In this document: one piece after another, positions 42,100-53,550 of the stretch
Layout: each line of letters opens with the position of its first letter
Position numbering within the stretch: the stretch's first letter is position 1
NCBI GenBank assembly: GCA_016861185.1
Contig: BOKW01000005.1
Location: 1-64,000 of the forward strand
DNA: 64,000 nucleotides
Source of the DNA: Betaproteobacteria bacterium
GTDB lineage: Bacteria > Pseudomonadota > Gammaproteobacteria > Burkholderiales > Burkholderiaceae_F
Direction: 5' to 3'
Notes under the pieces: generated by a model
The model's database searches: none
Told to the model about the DNA's origin: nothing
Seen by the model: the letters and a program-made list of their open reading frames with translations, nothing else
Program-made: the position numbers and the translations under genes

Positions 42100-42992
42100 T
42101 TCTTCGCTCCGCGGCGCTCGGGCCGCTTGGCCTCGGGCGCGGGCTTCGGCGGGATCTTCGACGGATCGACGATCAGCACCAGAAGCTGCGTGTGGCTGTG
42201 CACGCCCGCGCTCGGCGCGAGCACGACGCGCGCGAACTGGTCCTTCACGTTGCGCTCGACGCGCGCCACGCTTGCCACCGGCAACCCCGGCGGATAGATG
42301 CCGTCCAGCCCCGAGGTGACGACCTGATCGCCCTGGACGATGTCGGCGTTGGCCGGCATGAAGCGCAGTTCGAGCGAGCCGGCGTCGACGCCGCCGTACG
42401 CCACGCCGCGCAGGCCGTTGCGCAGGATCTGGACCGGGATCACCTGGTCCTTGTCGGTCAGCAGCGTGACCTCGGCGGTCAGCGGAAACACCCGCGTGAC
42501 CTGGCCGACCACCCCGACGCCGTCGAGCACCGGGCTGCCGGCGACGATGCCGTCCTGCGCGCCGCGGTCCAGCACGATCTTGCTGGTGAAGCGGTCGCGC
42601 GACTCGTACAGCACCTGTGCGGTCACGGCCGAGGCGCCGAGCCGCTCGCGCAACCCGGCGAGCCGGCGAAGCTGCGCGTTCTCCGCGGCGAGGTTCTGCG
42701 CCTGCTGAACGAGCAGCGCGTGCTCGAGCGCCGCGCGCTTCAGCGCGTCGTTCTCGCGCGTGAGGTTGGCCACCGTCGTGAAGTAGTCACCGACGCGCGC
42801 GACCACGTCGCGCGGTACGAGCAGCGCCTGCTGGATCGGATACAGCACGACGCCCACACCCAGTCGGATCGTCTCGAGCGCCTTGACGCGCGAGTCGACG
42901 ACCAGCAGCGCCACCGCGAGGAAGGAGAAGAACGCGAGCCGCGCCCGGGCCGAAACGCCCTGGTTGAACAGTGGTGGCGGGCCGTATTCCAT
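42096..42992 (-). CDS. mreC: rod shape-determining protein MreC
   Basis: A 298-residue bitopic protein: an N-terminal membrane helix (residues about 14-32, LAFFSFLAVALLVVDSRVKA), a coiled coil (about 70-110, LTRENDALKRAALEHALLVQ) and a periplasmic beta-barrel domain (ASAVTAQVLYESRDRFTSKI, GSPVLDGVGVVGQVTRVFPL, GDQVVTSGLDGIYPPGLPVA). MreC activates PBP2-RodA. The start MEYGPPPLFNQG is typical for betaproteobacterial MreC. Confidence 0.96.
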   Translation of the reverse strand: MEYGPPPLFNQGVSARARLAFFSFLAVALLVVDSRVKALETIRLGVGVVLYPIQQALLVPRDVVARVGDYFTTVANLTRENDALKRAALEHALLVQQAQNLAAENAQLRRLAGLRERLGASAVTAQVLYESRDRFTSKIVLDRGAQDGIVAGSPVLDGVGVVGQVTRVFPLTAEVTLLTDKDQVIPVQILRNGLRGVAYGGVDAGSLELRFMPANADIVQGDQVVTSGLDGIYPPGLPVASVARVERNVKDQFARVVLAPSAGVHSHTQLLVLIVDPSKIPPKPAPEAKRPERRGAKK

Positions 42993-43142
42993 CTGCGTCG
43001 GCCGTTAACCGTCCGCCGTCAAGCGCCGGCCATGGGATCTGACGAAGAGCGGGGAGACCTCAGCTTGCTGAAGCGCCGCCGGCGACCGCCGACTGCAAAC
43101 GGCTGACGGCGCGGCGGCCGCCCGACGGCCGACGCCAGCGGT

Positions 43143-44738
<1,596 letters not shown>

Positions 44739-44740
44739 TC

Positions 44741-46201
44741 ATGACCGACCTGGCGCACGCGTCGGTGGCCGAGCTGTCGCGGCTGCTCGACGCGAAGAAG
44801 GTTTCGGCGGTCGAGCTGGCGCAGCTTTTCCTCGCGCGGATCGAGTCGCATCGCGCGCTGAACGCGTTCCTCGACGTGCGGCCGGGGGCCACGCTCGCGC
44901 AGGCGCGCGCGGCCGACGCGCGCCGCGCGAAAGGGGAAACCGGCGCGCTGCTCGGCGTGCCGATCGCGCACAAGGACATCTTCGTCACCAGGGACTGGGC
45001 GAGCACGGCGTCGTCGAAGATCCTCGCAGGCTACATGAGCCCGTTCGACGCCACCGTCGTCGACAACCTGAAGCGCGCCGGCATGGTGTGCCTGGGCAAG
45101 TTGAACTGCGACGAGTTCGCGATGGGCTCGTCCAACGAAAACAGCGCCTACGGCAATGTGCTCAATCCGTGGGACCCCACTGCGGTGCCGGGCGGTTCGT
45201 CCGGCGGCTCTTCAGCCGCGGTCGCCGCACGCATCGCACCGGTGGCCACCGCGACCGACACCGGCGGATCGATCCGCGAGCCCGCGGCGTTTTCCGGCGT
45301 GACCGGCACCAAGCCGACCTACGGGCGGCCGTCGCGCTGGGGGATGATCGCGTTCGCCTCGAGCCTCGACACCGCCGGACTGATGACCTATTCGGCCGAG
45401 GATTGCGCGCTGGTGTTCAACGCGATGCTCGGTTTCGATCCGAAGGACTCGACCAGCCTCGATCGTCCGCGCGAGGACTACACGCGCCATCTGAACGACG
45501 GCGTCAAGGGACTGAAGATCGGCGTGCCGAAGGAGTTCTTCGGCGCCGGGCTCGCCCCCGACGTCGAAGCCGCCGTGCGCGTCGCGCTCGCCGAATACGA
45601 AAAGCTCGGTGCGCGGCTCGTCGAGATCTCGCTGCCGAACGCCGAACTCGGCATCCCCGTGTACTACGTGATCGCGCCGGCGGAGGCGAGCTCCAACCTC
45701 GCGCGCTTCGACGGCGTGCGCTACGGCCACCGCGCGGCGACGTACGCGGACCTCGTCGACATGATGAAGAAGTCGCGCGCCGAAGGCTTCGGCCCCGAGC
45801 CGAAGCGCCGCATCCTGATCGGCACCTACGTGCTCAGCCACGGCTATTACGACGCCTACTTCATCAAGGCGATGCAGGTGCGCCGGCTGATCGCCGAGGA
45901 CTTCAAGCGCGCGTTCGCGCAATGCGACGTGATTGCCGGTCCCGTGACGACCAGCGTGGCTTTCGGCTTCGGCGAAAAGGCGGCCGATCCGGTCGCGATG
46001 TACCTCGCCGACCTGTACACCGTGCCCGGTTCGCTCGCCGGCATTCCGAGCATGAGCATCCCGTGCGGGTTCGGCGCCAAGGGTCGCCCCGTCGGGCTGC
46101 AGCTCATGGCGAACCACTTCGAGGAAGCGAAGATGCTCGGCGTGGCGCACGCGTTCCAGCGCGCCACCGACTGGCATCGGCGCGTGCCGGCCGGCTGCTG
46201 A
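44741..46201 (+). CDS. gatA: Asp/Glu-tRNA amidotransferase subunit A
   Basis: The amidase subunit releasing ammonia from glutamine. The 486-residue protein has the amidase-signature catalytic triad: Lys in [11 protein letters not shown], cis-Ser and nucleophile Ser in [13 protein letters not shown] and [35 protein letters not shown] follows. Length is normal. It is followed 6 bases later by a TPR gene rather than directly by gatB. Confidence 0.97.
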   Translation: MTDLAHASVAELSRLLDAKKVSAVELAQLFLARIESHRALNAFLDVRPGATLAQARAADARRAKGETGALLGVPIAHKDIFVTRDWASTASSKILAGYMSPFDATVVDNLKRAGMVCLGKLNCDEFAMGSSNENSAYGNVLNPWDPTAVPGGSSGGSSAAVAARIAPVATATDTGGSIREPAAFSGVTGTKPTYGRPSRWGMIAFASSLDTAGLMTYSAEDCALVFNAMLGFDPKDSTSLDRPREDYTRHLNDGVKGLKIGVPKEFFGAGLAPDVEAAVRVALAEYEKLGARLVEISLPNAELGIPVYYVIAPAEASSNLARFDGVRYGHRAATYADLVDMMKKSRAEGFGPEPKRRILIGTYVLSHGYYDAYFIKAMQVRRLIAEDFKRAFAQCDVIAGPVTTSVAFGFGEKAADPVAMYLADLYTVPGSLAGIPSMSIPCGFGAKGRPVGLQLMANHFEEAKMLGVAHAFQRATDWHRRVPAGC

Positions 46202-46207
46202 ACGGCG

Positions 46208-47308
46208 ATGTCGACGCGACTGCTCGAACGCATCGAGCACGAACTGGCGGCGGCCCGGGATCCGGTCGAGCGCGTCCGGCTGCAGCAGGACCGCGCGGTC
46301 GCGCTGACGCGGCTCGGTCGCGTCGAGGAATCGCAGGCCGCGCTGGACCGCGCGCGCGCCGAGGCGCCCGCCGCCCTGCCCGACTGGCTCGCGCTGCGCC
46401 ACGACTACGTCGCGGCGATCCAGACGTATTTCGCGCGGCGCTTCGGCGACGCGCTGGCGCAGATGCGCGACGTGCTGGCGCGCGCGCTGAAGCTCGGGCA
46501 CGCGCCGCTGGTCGGCGAATGCGAGTCGGCGCTGGCGATCTTCCTGCAGCGCGAAGGCGACGTGCGCGGGGCGGCGCGCCACGCGCGCGCGGTGCTGGCC
46601 AACGCCGTGGCGACGGCCGAGTCGCGCTACCGCGCGGCACTGGCGCTGGCGTCGCTGCTGCAGGACGCCAGCCAACACGACGAAGCCGCCCGGCTGTACG
46701 CCGAGGCGCGCGCCGCCGTCGAACGGATGGACGACGACATCGCGCTGGCGAGCCTGCTGCACCGGACGGCGTCGTTGCAGGCGGCGCACGTGCGGCAGGC
46801 TGCCGCACGCGGCGAACTGGACGAAGCGGCGCTGCGCCATGCGATCGGCGGACTGCAGAAGAGCATCGAGTTCGCGCAGACGCTCGGCGAGGCGCCCGGG
46901 CGCGTGCTCGACGAGTTGATGCTGGCGGAGATGTTCGTGCTGCAGAAGCGCTACGACGAAGCGCTCGCGCTGTACGAAGCGAACCTGGCGCAGGCCGAGC
47001 GCGACGGGCGGCTGGTCGAGGTGACCGTCGCCCTGAGCGACCGCGCGATGTGCCTGTTGAAGACGGGGCGGGCGGAGGAGGCGCTCGCCGCCGCGCGCGC
47101 CGCGCAGGCGCGGCTGGACGACGCCACGCCGGCCGAGATCCGCGCGATCGTGCACGGCAACCTGGCGTCGATGCTGCAGGAACTGGGGCGCGCGGACGAG
47201 GCGCGCGAGCACGCCGCGCTCGCGCGCATCGCGTGGGAGGCGACCGCGCACGAGCAGCGCGAGGCGCGCCGGCTGCTGGCCGACGTCGCGACGGAGAACG
47301 GGCAATGA
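46208..47308 (+). CDS. TPR-like protein inserted between gatA and gatB
   Basis: A 366-residue soluble, all-helical protein made of repeated 34-40-residue Ala-rich helix pairs ([100 protein letters not shown]). These are tetratricopeptide-like. It has no catalytic motif and no signal peptide. It starts 6 bases after gatA and overlaps gatB by 4 bases, so it is translated in step with the amidotransferase. A scaffold or regulator is possible; nothing proves it. Confidence 0.75.
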   Translation: MSTRLLERIEHELAAARDPVERVRLQQDRAVALTRLGRVEESQAALDRARAEAPAALPDWLALRHDYVAAIQTYFARRFGDALAQMRDVLARALKLGHAPLVGECESALAIFLQREGDVRGAARHARAVLANAVATAESRYRAALALASLLQDASQHDEAARLYAEARAAVERMDDDIALASLLHRTASLQAAHVRQAAARGELDEAALRHAIGGLQKSIEFAQTLGEAPGRVLDELMLAEMFVLQKRYDEALALYEANLAQAERDGRLVEVTVALSDRAMCLLKTGRAEEALAAARAAQARLDDATPAEIRAIVHGNLASMLQELGRADEAREHAALARIAWEATAHEQREARRLLADVATENGQ

Positions 47309-48759
47309 CGAAGTGGGAAGTGGTGATCGGGCTGGAAACGCACGCGCAGCTTTCCACCCGCAGCAAGATCTTCTCGGGCGCGGCCACCGCGTTCGGCGCC
47401 GCACCGAACACGCAGGCGTGCGCGATCGATCTGGCGCTGCCGGGCGTACTGCCGGTGTTGAACAGAGGCGCGGTCGAGCGCGCGATCAGGTTCGGGCTCG
47501 CGGTCGGCGCGACGGTCGCGCAACGCAGCATCTTCGCGCGCAAGAACTACTTCTACCCCGACCTGCCGAAGGGCTACCAGATCAGCCAGTACGAGATCCC
47601 GGTCGTGCAGGGCGGCGCGCTGTCGTTCGTCGTCACGCCGAAGCAGGGCGAGCCGTACGTGAAGACCGTGAGGCTGACGCGTGCGCACCTCGAGGAGGAC
47701 GCCGGCAAGTCCTTGCACGAGGACTATCACGGCATGAGCGGCATCGACCTGAACCGCGCCGGCACGCCGCTGCTGGAGATCGTCTCCGAGCCCGACCTGC
47801 GGTCGAGCGCCGAGGCGGTCGTCTACGCGAAGGCGCTGCACACGCTGGTCGTGTGGCTCGGCATCTGCGATGGCAACATGCAGGAAGGCAGCTTCCGCTG
47901 CGACGCCAACGTGTCGGTGCGGCCCGCGGGCGAAACGAAGTTCGGCACGCGCTGCGAGATCAAGAACCTCAACAGCTTCAAGTTCCTGCAGGCCGCGATC
48001 GACTACGAGGTGCGTCGGCAGATCGAGCTGATCGAGGACGGCGGCACAGTCGTGCAGGAGACGCGCCTGTACGATCCCGAACGCGACGAAACCCGCAGCA
48101 TGCGCAGCAAGGAAGAGGCGATGGACTACCGCTACTTCCCCGACCCGGATCTGCTGCCGCTCGAAGTTTCGCGCGAGTGGGTCGACGCGGTCGCACGCGA
48201 GATGCCCGAGCTGCCTGCCGCGATGCGCGACCGTTTCGTGCGCGACTACGGGCTGCCCGAATACGACGCGCAGACGCTGACCGCGAGCAAGTCGCTCGCC
48301 GCGTACTTCGAGGCGGTCGCGAATGCGGTGGCCGACAAGAAGGCGGCGTCGAACTGGGTGATGGGCGAGGTCTCTGCGGCGCTCAACGAGGCGGGGATCG
48401 GGATCGACGACGCACCGGTGTCGGCCGCGCAGCTCGCAGCGCTGATCAACCGCGTGCTCGACGGCACGATCAACAACAAGACCGCGAAGGACGTCTTCGC
48501 CGCGCTGTGGCGGCGCGAGGCGGCGAGCGCCGACGAGATCATCGAGGCCCGGGGCTTGCGCCAGATCTCCGACGCGGGAGCGCTCGAAAGAGTGATCGAC
48601 GAAGTTCTCGCCGCCAACGCCAAGTCGGTCGATGAGTTCCGCGCCGGCAAGGAAAAGGCCTTCAACGCGCTGGTCGGCCAGTGCATGCGCGCCACGAAAG
48701 GCAAGGCCAACCCGCAGCAGGTCAACGAGATCCTGCGGCGCAAGCTCGGCGCGGCCTAG
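47305..48759 (+). CDS. gatB: Asp/Glu-tRNA amidotransferase subunit B
   Basis: The kinase and tRNA-binding subunit that phosphorylates the misacylated Glu or Asp. The 484-residue protein begins [20 protein letters not shown]. It has [52 protein letters not shown] and [18 protein letters not shown]-terminal YqeY-like tail domain ([28 protein letters not shown]) follows. The ATG overlaps the TPR gene stop. Confidence 0.98.
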   Translation: MTKWEVVIGLETHAQLSTRSKIFSGAATAFGAAPNTQACAIDLALPGVLPVLNRGAVERAIRFGLAVGATVAQRSIFARKNYFYPDLPKGYQISQYEIPVVQGGALSFVVTPKQGEPYVKTVRLTRAHLEEDAGKSLHEDYHGMSGIDLNRAGTPLLEIVSEPDLRSSAEAVVYAKALHTLVVWLGICDGNMQEGSFRCDANVSVRPAGETKFGTRCEIKNLNSFKFLQAAIDYEVRRQIELIEDGGTVVQETRLYDPERDETRSMRSKEEAMDYRYFPDPDLLPLEVSREWVDAVAREMPELPAAMRDRFVRDYGLPEYDAQTLTASKSLAAYFEAVANAVADKKAASNWVMGEVSAALNEAGIGIDDAPVSAAQLAALINRVLDGTINNKTAKDVFAALWRREAASADEIIEARGLRQISDAGALERVIDEVLAANAKSVDEFRAGKEKAFNALVGQCMRATKGKANPQQVNEILRRKLGAA

Positions 48760-48768
48760 CCCGGACGG

Positions 48769-48793
48769 AACGGCCCGGATCGCCCGGGCCGTT
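48769..48793. terminator. hairpin between convergent gatB and DUF4382 genes
   Basis: A perfect 10-base stem, AACGGCCCGG and CCGGGCCGTT, encloses a 5-base loop just after the gatB stop. There is no T tract, but position between convergent genes favours a terminator acting both ways. Confidence 0.55.
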
Positions 48794-48808
48794 GCGCCTC
48801 CAATGGAT

Positions 48809-49972
48809 CTACGGTGCGGGCACCAGCGCGAAGTTCTGGGTCGCGTTGGCCGAAGTGAGATCGATCGGCGCCGACTGGGTCACGTAACCGGTCGCCGAAG
48901 CTTCCAGCGTGTACTTCGCAGCGCTCGCGGCCTGCGGCGCGAAGGTGAGCGGCAGCGGCGTCGCGTAGGTTGCGAACAGCGGCGCGGCCGTCGGCAGCGT
49001 CAACGTGTAGCCGCCCATCATGTCCGCATTGACGTGCGCGACCTCGACCTTGGGCAGCGAACCGACGGCCTGCAGCGCGCGCACGCTCGGCAGGGCCGCC
49101 GCCGGCGTGACAGTGCCGCTGGCGGTGCGGGTGGCGGAAGCGGGCAGCGTGATCGGCGCAGCTGCCGTGCTGATGCGCGTCGACGATTGCGGCGCGACCG
49201 GCACCGCGGCCACCACCGCCGTCGCGCGACCGGCCGCGGTGATCGCGACGTCGTATGAGGCCGCAGTCGCCGGATCGAGGAAAGCGAGCCTGAACGCGCC
49301 GGTCGCATCGGGCGTGGTCGCGCGCACGACGTTGCCGTTGCGCTGCGCGCTGACGACCACGCCGGTCAACGTCGGATCGACGTTGCCGACGATCTCGGCC
49401 ACCGTGCGCGGCAGTACCGCGATCACCGGCTTCAGCCCGTAGGTGCCGTCGCCGCGAACGACGACCGAGCGGCACGCGTCGAAGTCGAGCACCAGATCGA
49501 CGAGCTGGTCGGGCTGGACCGTGAACGGATGAATCAGCTTGATCCCGCTCTGCACGCCGCTCGGCGTGTCGAGCGGCTGCTCGACGCCGCCGACCGGAAC
49601 GACCGAGTTGGCCGGCGCGCCGCCCCCGTTGGGCCGCAAGACCAGGCGCAGTTGCGTGTATTGCCCGGCGGGCAGCGGCGTCGTGCCCAGTTCCTCCAGC
49701 ACGCCATTGGTCAGACCGAGCAGGTCGATCCGCTTGGCCGGGTTCAGCCGGATCTCGTGCCAGCCGCCGTCCATTTCGCCTGCGCTGTCGCTGCGATGGA
49801 TCCGCACCCGCTCGACCGTGACATTGACCTGCTCGAAGCCGCACGCCGGCGCATCGGTCAACGCCACACGCAGCGTTCCGCTGCCGCCCCCCGAATCGCC
49901 GCCGCCGCAGCCGATCAGGGCTGCACTCGCCGCGGCAAGCAAGGTCCATCGAAACACGGCTTTCCGGCTCAT
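48809..49972 (-). CDS. DUF4382 lipoprotein
   Basis: A 387-residue lipoprotein with signal peptide and lipobox AALIGC, then a Gly/Ser-rich spacer (GGGDSGGGSG). The DUF4382 region follows (GTLRVALTDAPACGFEQVNV, VERVRIHRSD, LPAGQYTQLRLVLRPNG). A carboxypeptidase-like beta-sandwich repeat lies around residues 200-290 (TLTGVVVSAQRNGNVVRATT, AFRLAFLDPATAASYDVAIT). The protein is predicted to face outward on the cell envelope; its function is unknown. ATG 49972 starts MSRKAVFRW; the longer frame has a TTG start and no support. Confidence 0.82.
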   Translation of the reverse strand: MSRKAVFRWTLLAAASAALIGCGGGDSGGGSGTLRVALTDAPACGFEQVNVTVERVRIHRSDSAGEMDGGWHEIRLNPAKRIDLLGLTNGVLEELGTTPLPAGQYTQLRLVLRPNGGGAPANSVVPVGGVEQPLDTPSGVQSGIKLIHPFTVQPDQLVDLVLDFDACRSVVVRGDGTYGLKPVIAVLPRTVAEIVGNVDPTLTGVVVSAQRNGNVVRATTPDATGAFRLAFLDPATAASYDVAITAAGRATAVVAAVPVAPQSSTRISTAAAPITLPASATRTASGTVTPAAALPSVRALQAVGSLPKVEVAHVNADMMGGYTLTLPTAAPLFATYATPLPLTFAPQAASAAKYTLEASATGYVTQSAPIDLTSANATQNFALVPAP

Positions 49973-50177
49973 CGTCGCTCTCCGTTCATGCACATACCAT
50001 CGATGGGATATCGTCCCATTCAACGGTCGCGCGGACAACCGAGGATGACCTTAAAGGCGGGACGGCCGGGCCGAGCGGCACAAAGCGGGCGGAAGTGCGA
50101 GCGCTAGTAATCGCTCACGTGGCCGCGACCCGCGGCGACCGGACGCGACGGCGGCCTGCAAAGCCGCCGTACGAGAA

Positions 50178-50837
50178 CTACTGCTGCGCGGTCGGGCTGC
50201 GCTGCACGGGCATGGCACCGGCGCTGACGAGTTCGCGCCAGCGCTTGCGCTCGCCGTCGAAACGCTCGTTGATTCGCTGCATCTCGGCGCGCGAGTCGGC
50301 GATGATCTTCTCCTCGCTGCGCATCAGCGCGGCGTTGCCTTCGAACGCGCGCTTGAGCTTGTCCGGCATCTCGCGCTTCGCGTAGAACTCGGCCTCGCTG
50401 TCGAGCTTCTTGCGTTCGCGCCTGTGCTCTTCCATCCGGCGGGTCGCACGCTCGATCAGCGCCTGCCGCGTGGCGAGCGCCCGCGCCCGCGCGTTCTCGA
50501 TCTCTTCTTCGCTCGCGTAGGTTTCGAGCAGCGCGAGGTCCTTGCGCATCTGCGCGCGCTGCCGGTCGGCCTCTTCGCGCTGGCGCTTCTCCTCGGCGGC
50601 GCGCGCCGCCTTCTGCTCCGCGCTCAGGGGCGGCTCGATCACACGCCGCACCGACCCGTCCGAGCGCAATTCGCGGATCGCGCCGACGCACTCCGCGGGC
50701 GGGCGGTCGCCGCTGATCGTGCGGCCCTTGGCGTCGCTGCACACGAAAATGCTCTGCTGCGCCGATGCCGCGGCCGCCAGCGCGCCGAGCAGGACCGCCG
50801 CAGCGATTCGCACTGTGAGGGCCACCTCATGCGCCAT
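50178..50837 (-). CDS. DUF4124-type exported coiled-coil protein
   Basis: A 219-residue protein with signal peptide (AAAVLLGALAAAASAQ). A short DUF4124-like domain follows (SIFVCSDAKGRTISGDRPPA, with a Cys pair at FVCSD and AECVG). A long charged helix covers residues 70-200 (AEEKRQREEADRQRAQMRKD, EEEIENARARALATRQALIE), probably a coiled coil. It overlaps pyrE by 11 bases on the same strand. Function unknown. Confidence 0.75.
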   Translation of the reverse strand: MAHEVALTVRIAAAVLLGALAAAASAQQSIFVCSDAKGRTISGDRPPAECVGAIRELRSDGSVRRVIEPPLSAEQKAARAAEEKRQREEADRQRAQMRKDLALLETYASEEEIENARARALATRQALIERATRRMEEHRRERKKLDSEAEFYAKREMPDKLKRAFEGNAALMRSEEKIIADSRAEMQRINERFDGERKRWRELVSAGAMPVQRSPTAQQ

Positions 50838-51504
50838 AGCGGCTCCGATACTCGAGCATCGCCGCGCGATAGGGCGCGACCCGCGCCGCCGCCGCCGCGC
50901 CGGAATCCACGAACGCGAGCAGATCGTCGAGGGTGGCGATCGCCAGCACCGGCATGCCGTACGCGGCTTCGACCTCCTGCACCGCAGAGCGGGCGGACAG
51001 TGCGTGATCGGGGCCGGCGCGCTCCATCCGGTCGAGCGCGATCACCACGCCCGCCGGCGTGGCGCCTGCAGTCCGGATCAGTTCCACCGATTCGCGCACC
51101 GAAGTCCCCGCCGTGATCACGTCGTCGACGATCACAACGCGCCCGGCCAGCGGCGCGCCGACGACAACGCCCCCTTCGCCGTGATCCTTGGCCTCCTTGC
51201 GGTTGAACGCGAACGGCACGTCGGTGCCCAGTTCCGCCAGCGCGACCGCGGTGCTGGAGGCGAGCGTGATGCCCTTGTAGGCCGGACCAAACAGCATGTC
51301 GAACCGAACGCGGCCGGCCGTCTGCGCCGCGAGCAGCGTCCGTGCATAGAATCGCGCGAGTGCGCCGAGCAGCGAGCCGCGATTGAACAGCCCCGCATTG
51401 AAGAAGTACGGCGACCTGCGCCCGGCCTTCGTGACGAACTCACCGAAGCGCAGCACGCCGCTCGCCAGCGCGAATTCGATGAACTGCCGCTTGATCTGAT
51501 CCAT
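50827..51504 (-). CDS. pyrE: orotate phosphoribosyltransferase
   Basis: PyrE joins orotate to PRPP in pyrimidine synthesis. The 225-residue protein has KAGRRSPYFFNAGLFNRG, LFGPAYKGITLAS, NRKEAKDHGEGGVVVGAPL with the flexible-loop lysine, and the PRPP-binding signature VVIVDDVITAGTS. ATG 51504 begins MDQIKRQFIEFA. It is divergent from xth, as in many betaproteobacteria. Confidence 0.97.
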   Translation of the reverse strand: MDQIKRQFIEFALASGVLRFGEFVTKAGRRSPYFFNAGLFNRGSLLGALARFYARTLLAAQTAGRVRFDMLFGPAYKGITLASSTAVALAELGTDVPFAFNRKEAKDHGEGGVVVGAPLAGRVVIVDDVITAGTSVRESVELIRTAGATPAGVVIALDRMERAGPDHALSARSAVQEVEAAYGMPVLAIATLDDLLAFVDSGAAAAARVAPYRAAMLEYRSRYGA

Positions 51505-51619
51505 CCGCCCCGATCGATTCGACGCCGCCCCCGCGAACAGGGCGGCAGTATCGCAGATGCGATGATTCGCCGACCCCACGATTCGCGCGAATCCGCACGT
51601 CCGATCCACGGAGTCCCAC

Positions 51620-52396
51620 TTGATCCGCATCGCCACGCTCAACGTCAACGGAATCCGCTCCGCGGCGACCAAGGGCTTGTTCCGCTGGGTCCGCCGCGCC
51701 GATCCGGATGTGCTCTGCCTGCAGGAAGTCAAGGCGCACGAGCAGGACATCCCCGAGCGTTGCCGCTACCACGACGGCCTGCACGGCATCTTCTATTGCG
51801 CCGAGAAGAAGGGCTACGCGGGCACGGCGCTGTATTCGAAGAAGCAGCCGAAGCGCGTGCAACTCGGTTTTGGCGTTACCGAGTTCGACGAAGAAGGCCG
51901 CTACATCGAGGCGGAGTTCGCGAATCTGACCGTGATCTCGGTGTACTTCCCGTCGGGTTCGAGTTCGCCGGAACGGCAGGCGTCGAAGTTCCGCTTCCTC
52001 GACGCCTTCATGCCGCATCTGGCCAAGCTGCGCGCGAGCGGACGCGAGATCGTCTTCTGCGGGGACGTGAACATCGCGCACAAGGAGATCGACCTGAAGA
52101 ACTGGCGCAGCAACCAGAAGAACTCGGGTTTCCTGCCCGAGGAGCGGGCCTGGCTCACCGAGCTGTTCGATCGCCAAGGGTGGGTCGACGTGTTCCGCCG
52201 GCTCGACCCGCGTCCCGAGCAATACACGTGGTGGAGCAACCGCGGCCAGGCCTGGGCCAAGAACGTCGGCTGGCGGATCGACTACCAAATCGCCACGCCC
52301 GGCCTGGCGGCGAAGGCGAAGAAGGTCGAGATCTACACGAAGCAGCGCTTCAGCGACCACGCGCCGCTGGTGATCGAGTACGCGGGGAGGCTGTAG
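51620..52396 (+). CDS. xth: exodeoxyribonuclease III family AP endonuclease
   Basis: A Mg-dependent DNA repair nuclease acting at abasic sites and 3' ends. The 258-residue protein has IATLNVNGIRSA (Asn ligand), LCLQEVKAHEQDIP (Glu ligand), SVYFPSGSS, FCGDVNIAHKEIDLKN (Asp/Asn), TWWSNRGQAWAKNVGWRIDY and the catalytic His in SDHAPLVIEY. The start is TTG 51620 because no ATG precedes the first strand. Length is normal. Confidence 0.93.
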   Translation: MIRIATLNVNGIRSAATKGLFRWVRRADPDVLCLQEVKAHEQDIPERCRYHDGLHGIFYCAEKKGYAGTALYSKKQPKRVQLGFGVTEFDEEGRYIEAEFANLTVISVYFPSGSSSPERQASKFRFLDAFMPHLAKLRASGREIVFCGDVNIAHKEIDLKNWRSNQKNSGFLPEERAWLTELFDRQGWVDVFRRLDPRPEQYTWWSNRGQAWAKNVGWRIDYQIATPGLAAKAKKVEIYTKQRFSDHAPLVIEYAGRL

Positions 52397-52399
52397 CGC

Positions 52400-52441
52400 G
52401 GATTACGCGATTCGGATCGCGGATTGCGGATTGCGGATTGC
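52400..52441. repeat. ATTGCGG-type short repeat run
   Basis: Units GGATTAC, GGATCGC, then GGATTGC three times, directly after the xth stop. It is opposite in orientation to the run at 52616-52640. Confidence 0.6.
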
Positions 52442-52471
52442 GAGTGGCGACAGGCGTGCGTTTGTGCTTCC

Positions 52472-52589
52472 TCCCCCCTTTCGTAAAGGGGGGTCGGGGG
52501 GACTTCATTGCACGAGCAACCGCGATGCTCCATTGTCGGCCTGCCGTCGTCTCAGAAATCCCCCCTGCCCCCCTTTTACAAAGGGGGGT
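52472..52589. repeat. pair of polyC/polyG hairpin repeats
   Basis: Two hairpins, CCCCCCTTTCGTAAAGGGGG and CCCCCCTTTTACAAAGGGGG, are separated by about 65 bases that include GAAATCCCCCCTGCC. They are the same family as 3052-3125 and 11973-12376, and lie between the convergent xth and M48 genes. Confidence 0.7.
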
Positions 52590-52615
52590 GTGCGCGGACC
52601 GCGAATCGCACGCCA

Positions 52616-52640
52616 TGCGCAATCCGCGATCCGCAATCCG
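52616..52640. repeat. ATTGCGG-type short repeat run
   Basis: GCAATCC, GCGATCC and GCAATCC units a few bases before the M48 stop codon. With 52400-52441 it brackets the hairpin pair. Confidence 0.55.
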
Positions 52641-52644
52641 ACCC

Positions 52645-53454
52645 CTACCGCCGCACCGCCTCGTACAGCGGCAGCACCCGCGGCAGCGCGGCTTCGATCT
52701 CGCGGATGCGCGTGGCGTGGCCCGGATGCGTCGACAGGAACTGCGGCGGCTGCGCGCCGTCTGCCTTGGCCATCTTCTGCCAGACGCGCGCGGCCGCGCG
52801 CGGATCGAAGCCGGCGCGCGCGGCGAGTTCGAGCCCGACCAGATCGGCGTCGACCTCGTGCCCGCGCGAATACGGCAGCGTGATCGCAAGTTGCGCGGCC
52901 TGCGCGAGCATCGTCGCGCTGACGTCGCTCAAGCCGAAGTACGCCGCCGCGAGGTTGATGCCGACGTTCTTCAGCAGCGCCTCGCTCATGCGCGCGCGGC
53001 CGTGCTCGAGCAGCGCGTGCGCGATCTCGTGGCCGATGACGGCCGCGAGCTCGTCGTCGTCAAGCGCGAGCCGGTCGATCAGCCCGTCGAACACGACGAT
53101 CTTGCCGCCCGGCATGCAGAACGCGTTGATCGCGGGCGTGTCGATCACGTTGACCTCCCATGACCACGCGGCGGCCTTGGCGTTGAAGCGTGCGCCGTGC
53201 GGGATCAGCCGCTGCGCGATCGAACGCACGCGCTGCACCTGCGGCGCATCGGTATTCAGCAGCCGGCGCGCGGCCGCCTGCTGCTTGAGCTGTGCGTACT
53301 GCTGCGCGGCGCTGGCGTTGACCATGCCCTCGGGGACGAGCATCAGCCGCGGCTTGCGCACCTGCACGCCGGCCTCGGCCGACTGCGCGCCGGCCGCCGG
53401 CGCGAGCGTCGTCGCGGCGATCGCGACGGCGAGGATCTGCAACCAGCGCTTCAT
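52645..53454 (-). CDS. M48 family metallopeptidase
   Basis: A 269-residue periplasmic zinc protease with a signal peptide (QILAVAIAATTLAPAAGAQ). A substrate-binding start (LMLVPEGMVNASAAQQYAQL) precedes the zinc motif AVIGHEIAHALLEHGRARM and the third ligand segment RGHEVDADLVGLELAARAGF. FLSTHPGHATRIREIEAALP is the typical end of LoiP/YcaL-type proteins, which act on outer-membrane proteins. ATG 53454 is chosen because it starts a clean signal peptide. Confidence 0.92.
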   Translation of the reverse strand: MKRWLQILAVAIAATTLAPAAGAQSAEAGVQVRKPRLMLVPEGMVNASAAQQYAQLKQQAAARRLLNTDAPQVQRVRSIAQRLIPHGARFNAKAAAWSWEVNVIDTPAINAFCMPGGKIVVFDGLIDRLALDDDELAAVIGHEIAHALLEHGRARMSEALLKNVGINLAAAYFGLSDVSATMLAQAAQLAITLPYSRGHEVDADLVGLELAARAGFDPRAAARVWQKMAKADGAQPPQFLSTHPGHATRIREIEAALPRVLPLYEAVRR

Positions 53455-53550
53455 TCGTTCCTCACGCAACTGCGCCGAGCTTAGCGCCACCGGTAGACTG
53501 GCCGCACCTATGAGCGCCGTCCCGCATTTCAAGGTGCGACGCACCGGCCG

